Of a DNA stretch of 64,000 bases, positions 35,550 to 42,773 are shown piece after piece (positions within the stretch are counted from its first letter, which is position 1; every line of letters begins with the position of its first letter). Below the pieces are notes generated by a model, which was not told the origin of the DNA, searched no databases, and was given only the letters and a program-made list of their open reading frames with translations. Source of the DNA: RSA11 sp965652565 (GTDB lineage Bacteria; Actinomycetota; Thermoleophilia; Solirubrobacterales; 70-9). The DNA lies in contig CBFGWL010000005.1 of NCBI GenBank assembly GCA_965652565.1, positions 7,075 to 71,074 on the forward strand, in the 5' to 3' direction. The translations under genes were made by a program, and so were the position numbers.

Positions 35550-35552
35550 GCT
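35547..35552 (+). promoter_or_regulatory. -10 hexamer TAGGCT overlapping the wecB stop
   Basis: The stop codon of wecB (35547-35549) forms the first three bases of TAGGCT, which lies 8 nt upstream of GTG 35561. This decides that start over TTG 35552. Confidence 0.55.
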
Positions 35553-35560
35553 TGCGCGCC

Positions 35561-36181
35561 GTGCCCCTTCCTTCCCTCGTTCCGAAGGACCGCGTCTTCT
35601 TCGACCTCTTCAACGAGGCCGGTCAGAACACGCTTCGCGCCGCGCAGATGCTCCAGCAGATGCTGGAGAGCTGGCCCGACGACCAGGGCTACGCACGCGA
35701 GCTCCTGCTCGCTGAGCAGGAGGGCGACCGGATCACGCACGACATTATCCAGCGGCTGAACGCCACGTTCGTCACCCCCCTGGATCGCGAGGACATCTAC
35801 GGCCTGGCCACGACGCTCGACGACGTCGTCGACTACATCGAGGAGACCGCGGACTTCCTCGGCCTCTACCAGATCGAGGCCCCGATGGCCCAGGCCCAGG
35901 ACATGGCGAAGGTGCTCGTCGACTCGTGCGTGCAGCTCGCGATGGCGCTCGAGCACCTGCGCGGCTTCAAGGACCTGGAGCAGTACTGGATCGAGATCCA
36001 CCGTCTGGAGAACGACGGCGACCGCCTCTCGCGCGACGCGGTCGCCTCGCTGTTCGCCAACGGCATCGACCCGATGGTCGTGATCCGCTGGAAGGACATC
36101 TTCGGCGTGCTTGAGAAGGCCATCGACGCGACGGAGTCGGTGGCGCACATCCTCGAGGGCATCGTCATCAAGAACGCCTGA
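35561..36181 (+). CDS. DUF47 / PhoU-like phosphate transport regulator
   Basis: The 206-residue all-helical protein has the PhoU-like DUF47 signatures: KDRVFFDLFNEAGQNTLRAA, LLAEQEGDRITHDIIQRLNA, DREDIYGLATTLDDVVDYIE and HRLENDGDRLSRDAV. These E/D-x-x-x-D clusters bind metal ions in PhoU proteins. DUF47 proteins are almost always coded next to PiT transporters and are thought to control them, and here the PiT gene follows after 44 nt. GTG 35561 is preferred from the -10 hexamer spacing; TTG 35552 would add three residues. Confidence 0.92.
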   Translation: MPLPSLVPKDRVFFDLFNEAGQNTLRAAQMLQQMLESWPDDQGYARELLLAEQEGDRITHDIIQRLNATFVTPLDREDIYGLATTLDDVVDYIEETADFLGLYQIEAPMAQAQDMAKVLVDSCVQLAMALEHLRGFKDLEQYWIEIHRLENDGDRLSRDAVASLFANGIDPMVVIRWKDIFGVLEKAIDATESVAHILEGIVIKNA

Positions 36182-36225
36182 CCCGGAGCGCGACCGGTGA
36201 TTGCCGCTCCCCCGCACCGCTCGCC

Positions 36226-37323
36226 GTGACCGAGGCCGACCTCATCCTCTACATCGTCGTCGCGACGGCGCTGATCTTCGACTTCACGAACGGCTTTCAC
36301 GACACGGCCAACGTGGTCGCCACATCGATCTCGACCCGCGCGATGTCGCCGCGGCTCGCCGTGACCTACGCAGCGATCCTCAACTTCGCCGGCGCGTTCA
36401 TCTCCCTCGAGGTCGCCGCGACCGTCGCCGACGCGGTCGTCGACGCGGGCGCGATCACCCCGACCGTCGTCTTCGCGGGCCTGGTCGGGGCGATCTCCTG
36501 GAACCTGCTCACCTGGTACTTCGGGCTGCCCTCCAGCTCCTCGCACGCGCTGATCGGCGGCGTCGTGGGGGCCGCGTTCGCGGCCGCGGGCGCCGACGCG
36601 GTGCTGGGCGAGGGGATCCTGAGCAAGGTGATGATCCCCGCGGTCATCGCGCCCGTGCTCGCGTTCGTGGTGGGTGGGCTGGCGATCGTCGTCTGCTACC
36701 GGATGCTGGGTCGTCAGCGGCCGGGCCCCGTGACCCGCGGCTTCCGCTTCGGGCAGATCATCTCCGGCGGCATGCTCGCCCTCGCGCACGGTACGAACGA
36801 CGCGCAGAAGACGATGGGGATCATCGCGCTCGCGCTGATCGCTCACGGCAGCCTCGAGCAGGGTGCCGACCCGCCGTTCTGGGTCATCGTCTCGGCGGCG
36901 ACCGCGATCGCGCTCGGCACCTACTCCGGTGGGTGGCGCATCATCCGCACGATGGGCACGCGGATCATCAAGATGGACGCCGCACAGGGGTTCTCGGCCC
37001 AAGGCGCGGGCGCCGCCGTGATCATGGCGTCCTCGCACTTCGGCTTCCCGCTCTCGACGACGCACGTGATCTCGGGCGGCGTGATGGGCGCCGGCGCCGG
37101 CAAGCGCCTCTCGGCGGTGCGCTGGGGCGTCGCCGGGAACATCCTCACGGCGTGGCTGCTCACCCTGCCCGCGGCGGCGGCGATCGGCGCGGCCGCCTAC
37201 GGGATCGCGCACCTGTTCGGGGACGGGGCCGCCGGGCCGGCCGTGATCGCCGGCGTGGGGGTCGCGCTCCTTTTGCTCACGATCGTGCAGCGTGCCCGCA
37301 GGGGCCAACCGGTGCCGGGATGA
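36226..37323 (+). CDS. Low-affinity inorganic phosphate transporter, PiT family
   Basis: PiT permeases import metal-phosphate complexes with protons or sodium. The 365-residue protein has about ten membrane helices and the duplicated family signature: FDFTNGFHDTANVVATSIST in the first half, and GGMLALAHGTNDAQKTMGII in the second (GxND motif), plus FGLPSSSSHALIGG and FGFPLSTTHVISGG. The start is GTG 36226. A two-helix protein gene overlaps the stop (ATGA), so a DUF47-PiT-small-protein operon is likely. Confidence 0.94.
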   Translation: MTEADLILYIVVATALIFDFTNGFHDTANVVATSISTRAMSPRLAVTYAAILNFAGAFISLEVAATVADAVVDAGAITPTVVFAGLVGAISWNLLTWYFGLPSSSSHALIGGVVGAAFAAAGADAVLGEGILSKVMIPAVIAPVLAFVVGGLAIVVCYRMLGRQRPGPVTRGFRFGQIISGGMLALAHGTNDAQKTMGIIALALIAHGSLEQGADPPFWVIVSAATAIALGTYSGGWRIIRTMGTRIIKMDAAQGFSAQGAGAAVIMASSHFGFPLSTTHVISGGVMGAGAGKRLSAVRWGVAGNILTAWLLTLPAAAAIGAAAYGIAHLFGDGAAGPAVIAGVGVALLLLTIVQRARRGQPVPG

Positions 37324-37556
37324 TCGCGACCATCGTCGATACCACCGCCCTGCTCGAGACGATCATCGCGGCGCTCGTCGCCGGCCTCGGCGTGATGTTC
37401 ACCTTCTCGCTCGCGATCCTCGGCGTCTCGGGCAGCGTCGAGGCGAACCGCAACGGCCAGCGGCTGCAGGCGGCGCTCTACGTCGCGCTGGCGGTGATCG
37501 GCACGCTCGCGACGATCGCGGCGATCGTATTCGGGCTGATCGTCATGGTCAGCTAG
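37320..37556 (+). CDS. Small two-helix membrane protein in the phosphate operon
   Basis: The 78-residue protein has two strongly hydrophobic helices: LLETIIAALVAGLGVMFTFS (residues ~10-30) and ALYVALAVIGTLATIAAIVF, joined by a polar EANRNGQRLQ loop. Its ATG overlaps the PiT stop as ATGA, so it is translationally coupled to the transporter and probably made with it. Possible roles are a transporter subunit or regulator. No family recognised. Confidence 0.7.
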   Translation: MIATIVDTTALLETIIAALVAGLGVMFTFSLAILGVSGSVEANRNGQRLQAALYVALAVIGTLATIAAIVFGLIVMVS

Positions 37557-37581
37557 CCGGAATCGGCCTAGGATTGACCGA

Positions 37582-37932
37582 GTGCGGGCGCTTCGGAACA
37601 TCGCGATCATCGCCGCGCTCGCCTTCGTGGTCGCCGCGGTCCCGGGCGGCGGCAACCTCGCCGACGGGGTGCTGGCGGCACTCACCGTCGCCTTCCTCGC
37701 GATCATCGCCGCGGCCGTCTACTTCGCGTGGCGCCAGAACCAGTTCTCGTACATGACCCTCACCGACCGCCAGCGCGCGATCCTGCTCAGCGCGCTCGGC
37801 GCGATCGCGCTGATGGTCGCGGGCGCCGACGAGATGCTCGGCACGGGGCCGGGGGCCGTGGCTTGGATCGCCATCCTCGGACTGGCGATCTTCGGGATCG
37901 TGCGCGTCGTCGCCGAGGCGCGCTCGTACTGA
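37582..37932 (+). CDS. Hypothetical small membrane protein
   Basis: The 116-residue protein has three or four hydrophobic segments: NIAIIAALAFVVAAV, VLAALTVAFLAIIAAAVYFA, AILLSALGAIALMVAG and AVAWIAILGLAIFGIVRVVA. The GTG start lies 7 nt after TAGGAT (37569-37574), a leaderless layout, so it may have its own promoter despite following the phosphate operon by only 25 nt. No family recognised. Confidence 0.7.
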   Translation: MRALRNIAIIAALAFVVAAVPGGGNLADGVLAALTVAFLAIIAAAVYFAWRQNQFSYMTLTDRQRAILLSALGAIALMVAGADEMLGTGPGAVAWIAILGLAIFGIVRVVAEARSY

Positions 37933-38003
37933 CACACATCCCGCGCTGAACCGGCACGGAGCGCGCGCCCCTCGCGCGCCCAGGCGACGTAGCGTCGCCC
38001 GCG

Positions 38004-38339
38004 ATGTCCGTCCGCGCGCAGCGTGGCCAAGCCGCCGTCGAGTTCGTCGCAGTCCTGCCGCTCATCGCGGCGGCGACGCTCGCCCTCGGGCATCTGGCGC
38101 TCGCCGGTTACGCGCTGTGGAGCGCGGCCGACGCGGCCCGCGCCGGGGCACGCGCAGCGCACGTGGGCGCCGACGCCGTGGCGGCGGCCGAGCGCGCCGT
38201 ACCCGCCCCGTTCGCGGCGCGCGCTCACCGCGAGGGGGAGGAGGTCACCGTCAGGGTGCGGGCGCCGCGGCTTCTCCCCGTCCTGCCCCGGCTCTCGGTT
38301 TCGGCCAGCAGCGCTCTGGATCCGGCGGCAGGCGGATGA
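38004..38339 (+). CDS. TadE-like pilus-associated protein
   Basis: The 111-residue protein has the TadE signature at the N-terminus: RGQAAVEFVAVLPLIAAATL, a positively charged prepilin-like start followed by a helix with a Glu five residues into it. The rest is a small extracytoplasmic domain. TadE/F/G pseudopilins accompany Flp/Tad pili in secretion and adhesion. The ATG start lies 8 nt after TAGCGT (37990-37995). It is the first of three overlapping genes (ATGA junctions). No tadA ATPase, tadB/C or flp pilin gene is in the window. Confidence 0.78.
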   Translation: MSVRAQRGQAAVEFVAVLPLIAAATLALGHLALAGYALWSAADAARAGARAAHVGADAVAAAERAVPAPFAARAHREGEEVTVRVRAPRLLPVLPRLSVSASSALDPAAGG

Positions 38340-38677
38340 CCGCCCAACGTGGACAGGCGTCGCTCGAGCTCGTCGCGGGCGTGCCCGTCCTGCTCCTGGC
38401 CGCCCTCGTCGCGTTGCAGCTGCTCGCGACCGGTCACGCCGCGGCGCTCGCCGACGGCGCCGCCGAAGCCGGCGCGCTCGCGGCGGCCTCGGGACGGCCC
38501 GCCGGGGAGGCCGCACGCGCCGCCCTGCCCGGCTGGGCGCGCGAGCGGATGGACGTGGATGCGCGCGGGGGGCGGGTCGAGGTGGCGCTGCGGCCGCCGG
38601 GAGTCGTGCCCGGGATCGCGAAGGCGCTCACCGTCCGCTCTACGGCATGGGCACGACCCGCGCCGGGGTCGCGATGA
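38336..38677 (+). CDS. Second TadE-like protein
   Basis: The 113-residue protein begins MTAQRGQASLELVAGVPVLL, again the RGQ-x-x-x-E pseudopilin start, and continues into a hydrophobic helix and a short Ala/Arg-rich extracytoplasmic part. It overlaps the preceding stop and the following start by 4 nt each, so all three proteins are made from one coupled message. It may pair with the first TadE as a heterodimer. Confidence 0.75.
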   Translation: MTAQRGQASLELVAGVPVLLLAALVALQLLATGHAAALADGAAEAGALAAASGRPAGEAARAALPGWARERMDVDARGGRVEVALRPPGVVPGIAKALTVRSTAWARPAPGSR

Positions 38678-40611
38678 GCGGCGCGCCGCTCGTGCTCGCG
38701 ACGTCGCTGGGCGATGCGTCCGGCGGCCCGGCGCTAGCCGCCGCCCTCGCCGTGGCGCTGGCCCGCGGCCGGGAGGCGGCCGTGTTCGCGCGCCCGGCGG
38801 AGCGGGCGCCACGGCCCACCCTGCTCGCCTCGCGTGGTGCGCGCGAGCTGGAAAGGAGCCTGCGCGAAGCGGGCTTCGAGGCCGCCGCGCGCGGTGCGTA
38901 CTGCGAGGTGCGCGTACCGGGTGAGGAGGGAGCGGAGGCGCTCGCGCGGGTTCGGAGCGCGAGCGGCGGGGCCCCGTGCGTCGCGTGGCTTGAGGAGCGC
39001 GACTGGCGCGCGGCGGTGGAGAGCGCGGCGTTCCGGGCCGATGCCGCGCTCATCCGCGCCGAGCGCGACCACGACCGCTCGCTGGCGGCCTTGCTCGCGA
39101 TCGAGCTGCGCGGGCGCGGCCTCGCCCCGCACGTCGTCTTCGAGGCGCCGGGCACAGTGGGCGCGCGCCGGGCGCTGGCGGGGATCGATCCCGGCGGGCC
39201 GCTGGCGCGGCGCGCGGAGCGGATCGCGCAGCGGGCCGGGCGCTCGCCGCGTGCATCAGGGCGCCACGCCCGGGTCGGCGCGCCCGCCGCGGAGGCCGGC
39301 CAGGCGCTGCCTGTCGTCCTCGCAGCGGCGGCGTCGATCCTGATCGTGGCGCTCGTACTGACGCTGCTCGCGGCCACGACCACCGGCGCCTCGCGGCTCC
39401 AGCGGGCCGCCGACCTCGCCGCGGTCTCGGCCGCGCGATCGCTGCGCGACGACCACCCGCGCCTCTTCGAGCCGGCGCGGCTGCCCGGCGGCGCCCCGAA
39501 CCCTCGCCACCTCAGCGTTGCCGAGTACGAGCGGCGGGCGAGCGCCGCGGCGCGCCTCGCGCTCGAGCGCAACGGCGTGTCGCCCGGGCGCGCGGTCGTG
39601 AGCTTCCCTGCGTACGACCCGCCCACGCGGGTGCGCGTCGCCGTCAGCGGGGTGGCAGAAGCACCAGCTCCGCGGCGCGAGCAGGGCCGTGTCGAGGCGC
39701 GCGCGTCCGCCACCGCTGAAGCGTTCCCGCTGGTTTCCGCGCCGCACGACCGGAGCGGCGGGACTATGGCGAGCGGCGGTGGATACGCGGGGCCGCTCGT
39801 CTTCCGAAGCGGCGAGGGTATGCGCCCCGACGTCGCGCGCGCCTACGACGCGCTGCGCGCCGCGGCGGCGCGGGCGGGCCACGCGCTCTACGTCAACTCG
39901 GGTTTTCGCTCCGACGCCGAGCAGGCGCGGCTGTTCGCCGCCAACCCGAACCCTCGCTGGGTGGCGCCGCCCGGGCAGTCGCTGCACCGGTGCGCGACGG
40001 AGCTCGACGTCGGCCCGCCGAGCGCATACGGCTGGCTCGCGCGCAACGCGAGCCGCTTCGGCTTCGCGGTGCGCTACCCGTGGGAGCCCTGGCACCTGGG
40101 CTTCGTCGCGGGGCCCGAGCCCTGCAGCGCCGCGGCCGATCGGGTGCCGGCGGAGCCCGAGGCCGGCCGCCGCGATCTGCCCGCTTTCGTCCCCGAGCGC
40201 TTTCGCGCCCCGCTCGCGCGCGCGGCGGCGCGGCATGGTGTGCCGGCGCCGCTGCTCGCGGCCCAGCTCATGGCGGAGTCCGGCTTCAACCCGCTCGCCG
40301 TCTCCCGGGCGGGCGCCCAGGGCATCGCCCAGTTCATGCCGGCGACCGCGGCCGCGTACGGGCTGCGGGATCCGTTCGACCCGGTCGCGTCGATCAACGC
40401 GCAGGCCCGCCTCATGGCGGAGCTGCTCCAGCGTTTCGGCTCCACCGAGCTCGCCCTCGCCGCCTACAACGCGGGGCCGGGCGCCGTGGCCGCATGCAAC
40501 TGCATGCCGCCCTATGCCGAGACCCAGGCTTATGTTGCGCGGATCATGGGCCTGCTCGGTGGGGCTGGGTGGGCGCCGCCACCGGTGCTGGAGGTGCGCC
40601 TCGTCCGCTGA
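38674..40611 (+). CDS. Fusion: cytoplasmic domain - TadG-like anchor - M15 (VanY) peptidase - lytic transglycosylase
   Basis: This single 645-residue frame has four parts. (1) Residues ~1-200, cytoplasmic: PLVLATSLGDASGGPALAAA resembles a degenerate P-loop of MinD/CpaE type without the catalytic Lys. (2) A TadG-like helix (residues ~209-237, GQALPVVLAAAASILIVALV), then a TadG-type stretch (RLQRAADLAAVSAARSLRDD). (3) An M15B/VanY-type D-Ala-D-Ala carboxypeptidase (~383-480) with YVNSGFRSD and zinc ligands His438 (HRCATELD, Asp445) and His474 (EPWHLGF). (4) A soluble-lytic-transglycosylase domain (~505-640) with catalytic Glu535 in AESGFNP, then GAQGIAQFMPATA and LAAYNAGPGAV. The topology would place the two wall enzymes outside. 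Likely role: opening peptidoglycan for a Tad-like machine. Confidence 0.85.
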   Translation: MSGAPLVLATSLGDASGGPALAAALAVALARGREAAVFARPAERAPRPTLLASRGARELERSLREAGFEAAARGAYCEVRVPGEEGAEALARVRSASGGAPCVAWLEERDWRAAVESAAFRADAALIRAERDHDRSLAALLAIELRGRGLAPHVVFEAPGTVGARRALAGIDPGGPLARRAERIAQRAGRSPRASGRHARVGAPAAEAGQALPVVLAAAASILIVALVLTLLAATTTGASRLQRAADLAAVSAARSLRDDHPRLFEPARLPGGAPNPRHLSVAEYERRASAAARLALERNGVSPGRAVVSFPAYDPPTRVRVAVSGVAEAPAPRREQGRVEARASATAEAFPLVSAPHDRSGGTMASGGGYAGPLVFRSGEGMRPDVARAYDALRAAAARAGHALYVNSGFRSDAEQARLFAANPNPRWVAPPGQSLHRCATELDVGPPSAYGWLARNASRFGFAVRYPWEPWHLGFVAGPEPCSAAADRVPAEPEAGRRDLPAFVPERFRAPLARAAARHGVPAPLLAAQLMAESGFNPLAVSRAGAQGIAQFMPATAAAYGLRDPFDPVASINAQARLMAELLQRFGSTELALAAYNAGPGAVAACNCMPPYAETQAYVARIMGLLGGAGWAPPPVLEVRLVR

Positions 40612-40626
40612 GTCCCCGGACGCGAA

Positions 40627-40650
40627 AGCGGCGGCCCGGAGGCCGCCGCT
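40627..40650. terminator. Hairpin between convergent genes
   Basis: A 10-bp perfect stem AGCGGCGGCC / GGCCGCCGCT with loop CGGA lies between the convergent fusion gene and the cupredoxin gene. On the minus strand it is followed by TTTCGCG. It could terminate both transcripts. Confidence 0.65.
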
Positions 40651-40678
40651 CTCGTGAAAACCTTCCTCCCGGACGCGC

Positions 40679-41134
40679 TCAGTTAGCGGTGAGCGTGCCC
40701 TCCATGCCGGCCTGGCGGTGGCCCGGGACGGAGCAGTAGAACGTGTACTCGCCCGGCTCGAGCTCGACCGTCGCCTCGGTGGTGTCGTTCGTGATGATGT
40801 CCGTGCCACCGAGGTCGTTGCCGTCAGCGTCCTCGATGCGCACGTCGTGCGGCGTCGGGGACTCGTTGATCAGGCTCAGCGTCACGTTGCCGGCCTGGGT
40901 CTCGACGGACTTCTCCTCGTAGGTGAGGCCACCCTTGGGGTCCGCCGTGAACTCGACGGTGCCGCCCTCGCCGCCGCCGTTCGCCTCGCCGTCGTCGGCG
41001 GGCTCCTCAGCGGTCGTCTCGGTCGTCGTGGCGGCCTCGCCGCCCGTGTCGGCATCGTCGTCGTCGCCGCACGCGGCCATGCCGAACATGGCGAGCACGA
41101 GCGCGGCGAGCAGAATCAGGAACTTGCGGGTCAA
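40679..41134 (-). CDS. Cupredoxin-domain lipoprotein
   Basis: The 151-residue protein has a lipoprotein signal (hydrophobic core then GMAAC, lipidated Cys22), an acidic Thr/Glu/Gly-rich linker (~residues 24-58) and a plastocyanin-like domain. Copper ligands are His in SPTPHDV and the cluster YCSVPGHRQAGM (Cys, His, Met), as in blue copper proteins. It may carry electrons or bind copper at the outer face of the membrane. The start is TTG 41134, with GGAG 7 nt before it. It is transcribed toward the hairpin at 40627-40650. Confidence 0.88.
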   Translation of the reverse strand: MTRKFLILLAALVLAMFGMAACGDDDDADTGGEAATTTETTAEEPADDGEANGGGEGGTVEFTADPKGGLTYEEKSVETQAGNVTLSLINESPTPHDVRIEDADGNDLGGTDIITNDTTEATVELEPGEYTFYCSVPGHRQAGMEGTLTAN

Positions 41135-41184
41135 GTCCTCACTCCTTTCGTTATGTCGCCGGCGAGTCTATGAACTCGCCGCCG

Positions 41185-42717
41185 TCACGGGCGACAGTCG
41201 CGCCGCAGGGAGTCGTGGCGCTTGAGGATGTCGAGCTTGAGCACGGCGGGGGCGCGCGCGTGCCGGCGCTGCAGCGCGAGCAGGCGGTTCCCGCACGGCG
41301 TGCACCGCCGCTTCGCGGCGCGCAGCGCGCTCGCCGTGCTGGCGCCGCTTCCGCGCGCGACCCGCGCCTGCAGGCTCTCGATGCGCCGCACACACGGGAC
41401 GCACCGCTTCGTCAAGCGCGCGTGGCGGCGTTCCAGGCGGCGTCGCTTCGCGCCGGCGCTCCGCTCGATGGCCCTCGTCAGCCGGGTCAGGCGGCGGGTG
41501 CACCCGGACACGCGCCACTCGCGGATGGGCCTACAGGCGGGGTGCCCGCCGCGCTTCATCCGGCCCGCGAAGGCGCAGTACGCAGGCTTCGGCACAAACG
41601 GGGAGAAGGACGCGATCGCGCCGAAGCCGTACTCCCGGTCGGTGGGGGGCAGCTCGATCCGATCGGCGAGCGTGTGGAAGACCAGCGCCTTGACGTCGCG
41701 CATGGTGATGATCCGCCGGTAGGCGCGCGCCAGCGCGTCGGCTTGGACCTTCGGCCGGACCCCGGTCGCTCCCGTCGTCGAGAGCCCGAACTCGCTCACC
41801 CAGAGCTTCGCGTCGTTGTCCTTGTAGCGCCGCTTGATCTTGCGCACGTCCCGGAATACGGCGCCCAGGAGGGTGTCCTTCCCGTACTTTCGGTGCTGGG
41901 CGGAGTGGTGGAAGCTGATCCCGTCCATGCGCTTTCGCAGCCTGGGATCCGCCTCGTAGGTCAGCTTCAGGAACTCCGCGGCCCGCAGGCGGATGTTGAG
42001 GCCCAGGCTGTCGCGCTCGGTCGTCTGCGTGGGGGCCAGCGCGCCGCCGATCACCTTCATCTTCGGGTTGACGGCCTTGATCGCGTCGTACGCGGAGATC
42101 ACCAGCGCCGCGTAGCGCGCCGGCTCCGGCCGCGGCTTGTAGAAGCTGGTCAGGTTGGGCTCGTTCCAGATCTCGATGCCGGCCGCATTGGGGAAGCGGC
42201 GCGCGACCTCGGCCGCGAACTCCGCCCACTCCCCGAGCATCGCCGGCCGCGGCGGGTACTCGCAGCCGCGGATGCCCTCGCAGAGCTGCGCCGCAAGGGT
42301 CGTGTCGCGCGCCCACTTCGGAGCGATCGCGATCGTGATCAGCGGGCGGATTCCCTTCGCCTGGAGGGCCTCGTAGACACGCTCGTAGCGGGCCCAGTTC
42401 GCCTGTGACCACACGTCCCGGACCGGCTCGACCAGCAGCCAGTCGATGGTGAAGCGCAGGGTGTTCGCTCCGCCCCGTTTCGCGAGGCGCGCGACGTCCC
42501 GCGGCTGCCAGCCGTGGGCGTCGCCGAGCACGTTCGGCTCGTGGTAGCCGAAGAACTTCCCGGGCGGGGGGACTTGCACGACCGCCGCCTCCCGGCCGCC
42601 GGGATCCGGGGCCCGGTACGCGGCCACGGCTGCGGGCGCGCTCGCGCACGCGACCACGAAGGTCGCTGCCAGCGCGCGCAGCAGCGTGCGGCCCCACCGT
42701 TGCCCCGTCCGGTCCAC
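41185..42717 (-). CDS. Secreted clan GH-A glycoside hydrolase-like protein with Cys-rich tail (paralogue A)
   Basis: The 510-residue exported protein has a signal peptide (LLRALAATFVVACASAPAAVAA). A (beta/alpha)8 catalytic domain of clan GH-A (GH5/GH39-like) follows, with the acid/base Glu186 in IEIWNEPNL and the nucleophile Glu309 in WVSEFGLST. After ...KPAYCAFAGR comes a basic helical tail (~residues 410-510) with RCVPCVRR and RCTPCGNR pairs. The GTG start lies 9 nt after TAGCTT (42727-42732). It is one of four related genes (with 42774, 47235 and 48948). Substrate unknown; a wall or environmental polysaccharide is likely. Confidence 0.8.
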   Translation of the reverse strand: MDRTGQRWGRTLLRALAATFVVACASAPAAVAAYRAPDPGGREAAVVQVPPPGKFFGYHEPNVLGDAHGWQPRDVARLAKRGGANTLRFTIDWLLVEPVRDVWSQANWARYERVYEALQAKGIRPLITIAIAPKWARDTTLAAQLCEGIRGCEYPPRPAMLGEWAEFAAEVARRFPNAAGIEIWNEPNLTSFYKPRPEPARYAALVISAYDAIKAVNPKMKVIGGALAPTQTTERDSLGLNIRLRAAEFLKLTYEADPRLRKRMDGISFHHSAQHRKYGKDTLLGAVFRDVRKIKRRYKDNDAKLWVSEFGLSTTGATGVRPKVQADALARAYRRIITMRDVKALVFHTLADRIELPPTDREYGFGAIASFSPFVPKPAYCAFAGRMKRGGHPACRPIREWRVSGCTRRLTRLTRAIERSAGAKRRRLERRHARLTKRCVPCVRRIESLQARVARGSGASTASALRAAKRRCTPCGNRLLALQRRHARAPAVLKLDILKRHDSLRRDCRP

Positions 42718-42773
42718 CGGCCCCTGAAGCTACCCGCGCGCGCCGGCGCCCGCAACTGGGAACCCGCGGGCGG

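Noticed and set aside
38674..39300. Functional MinD/CpaE ATPase in the first part of the fusion
   Set aside because: The segment resembles a deviant Walker A in layout, but the Lys and Thr/Ser of the P-loop are missing, so ATPase activity cannot be claimed.
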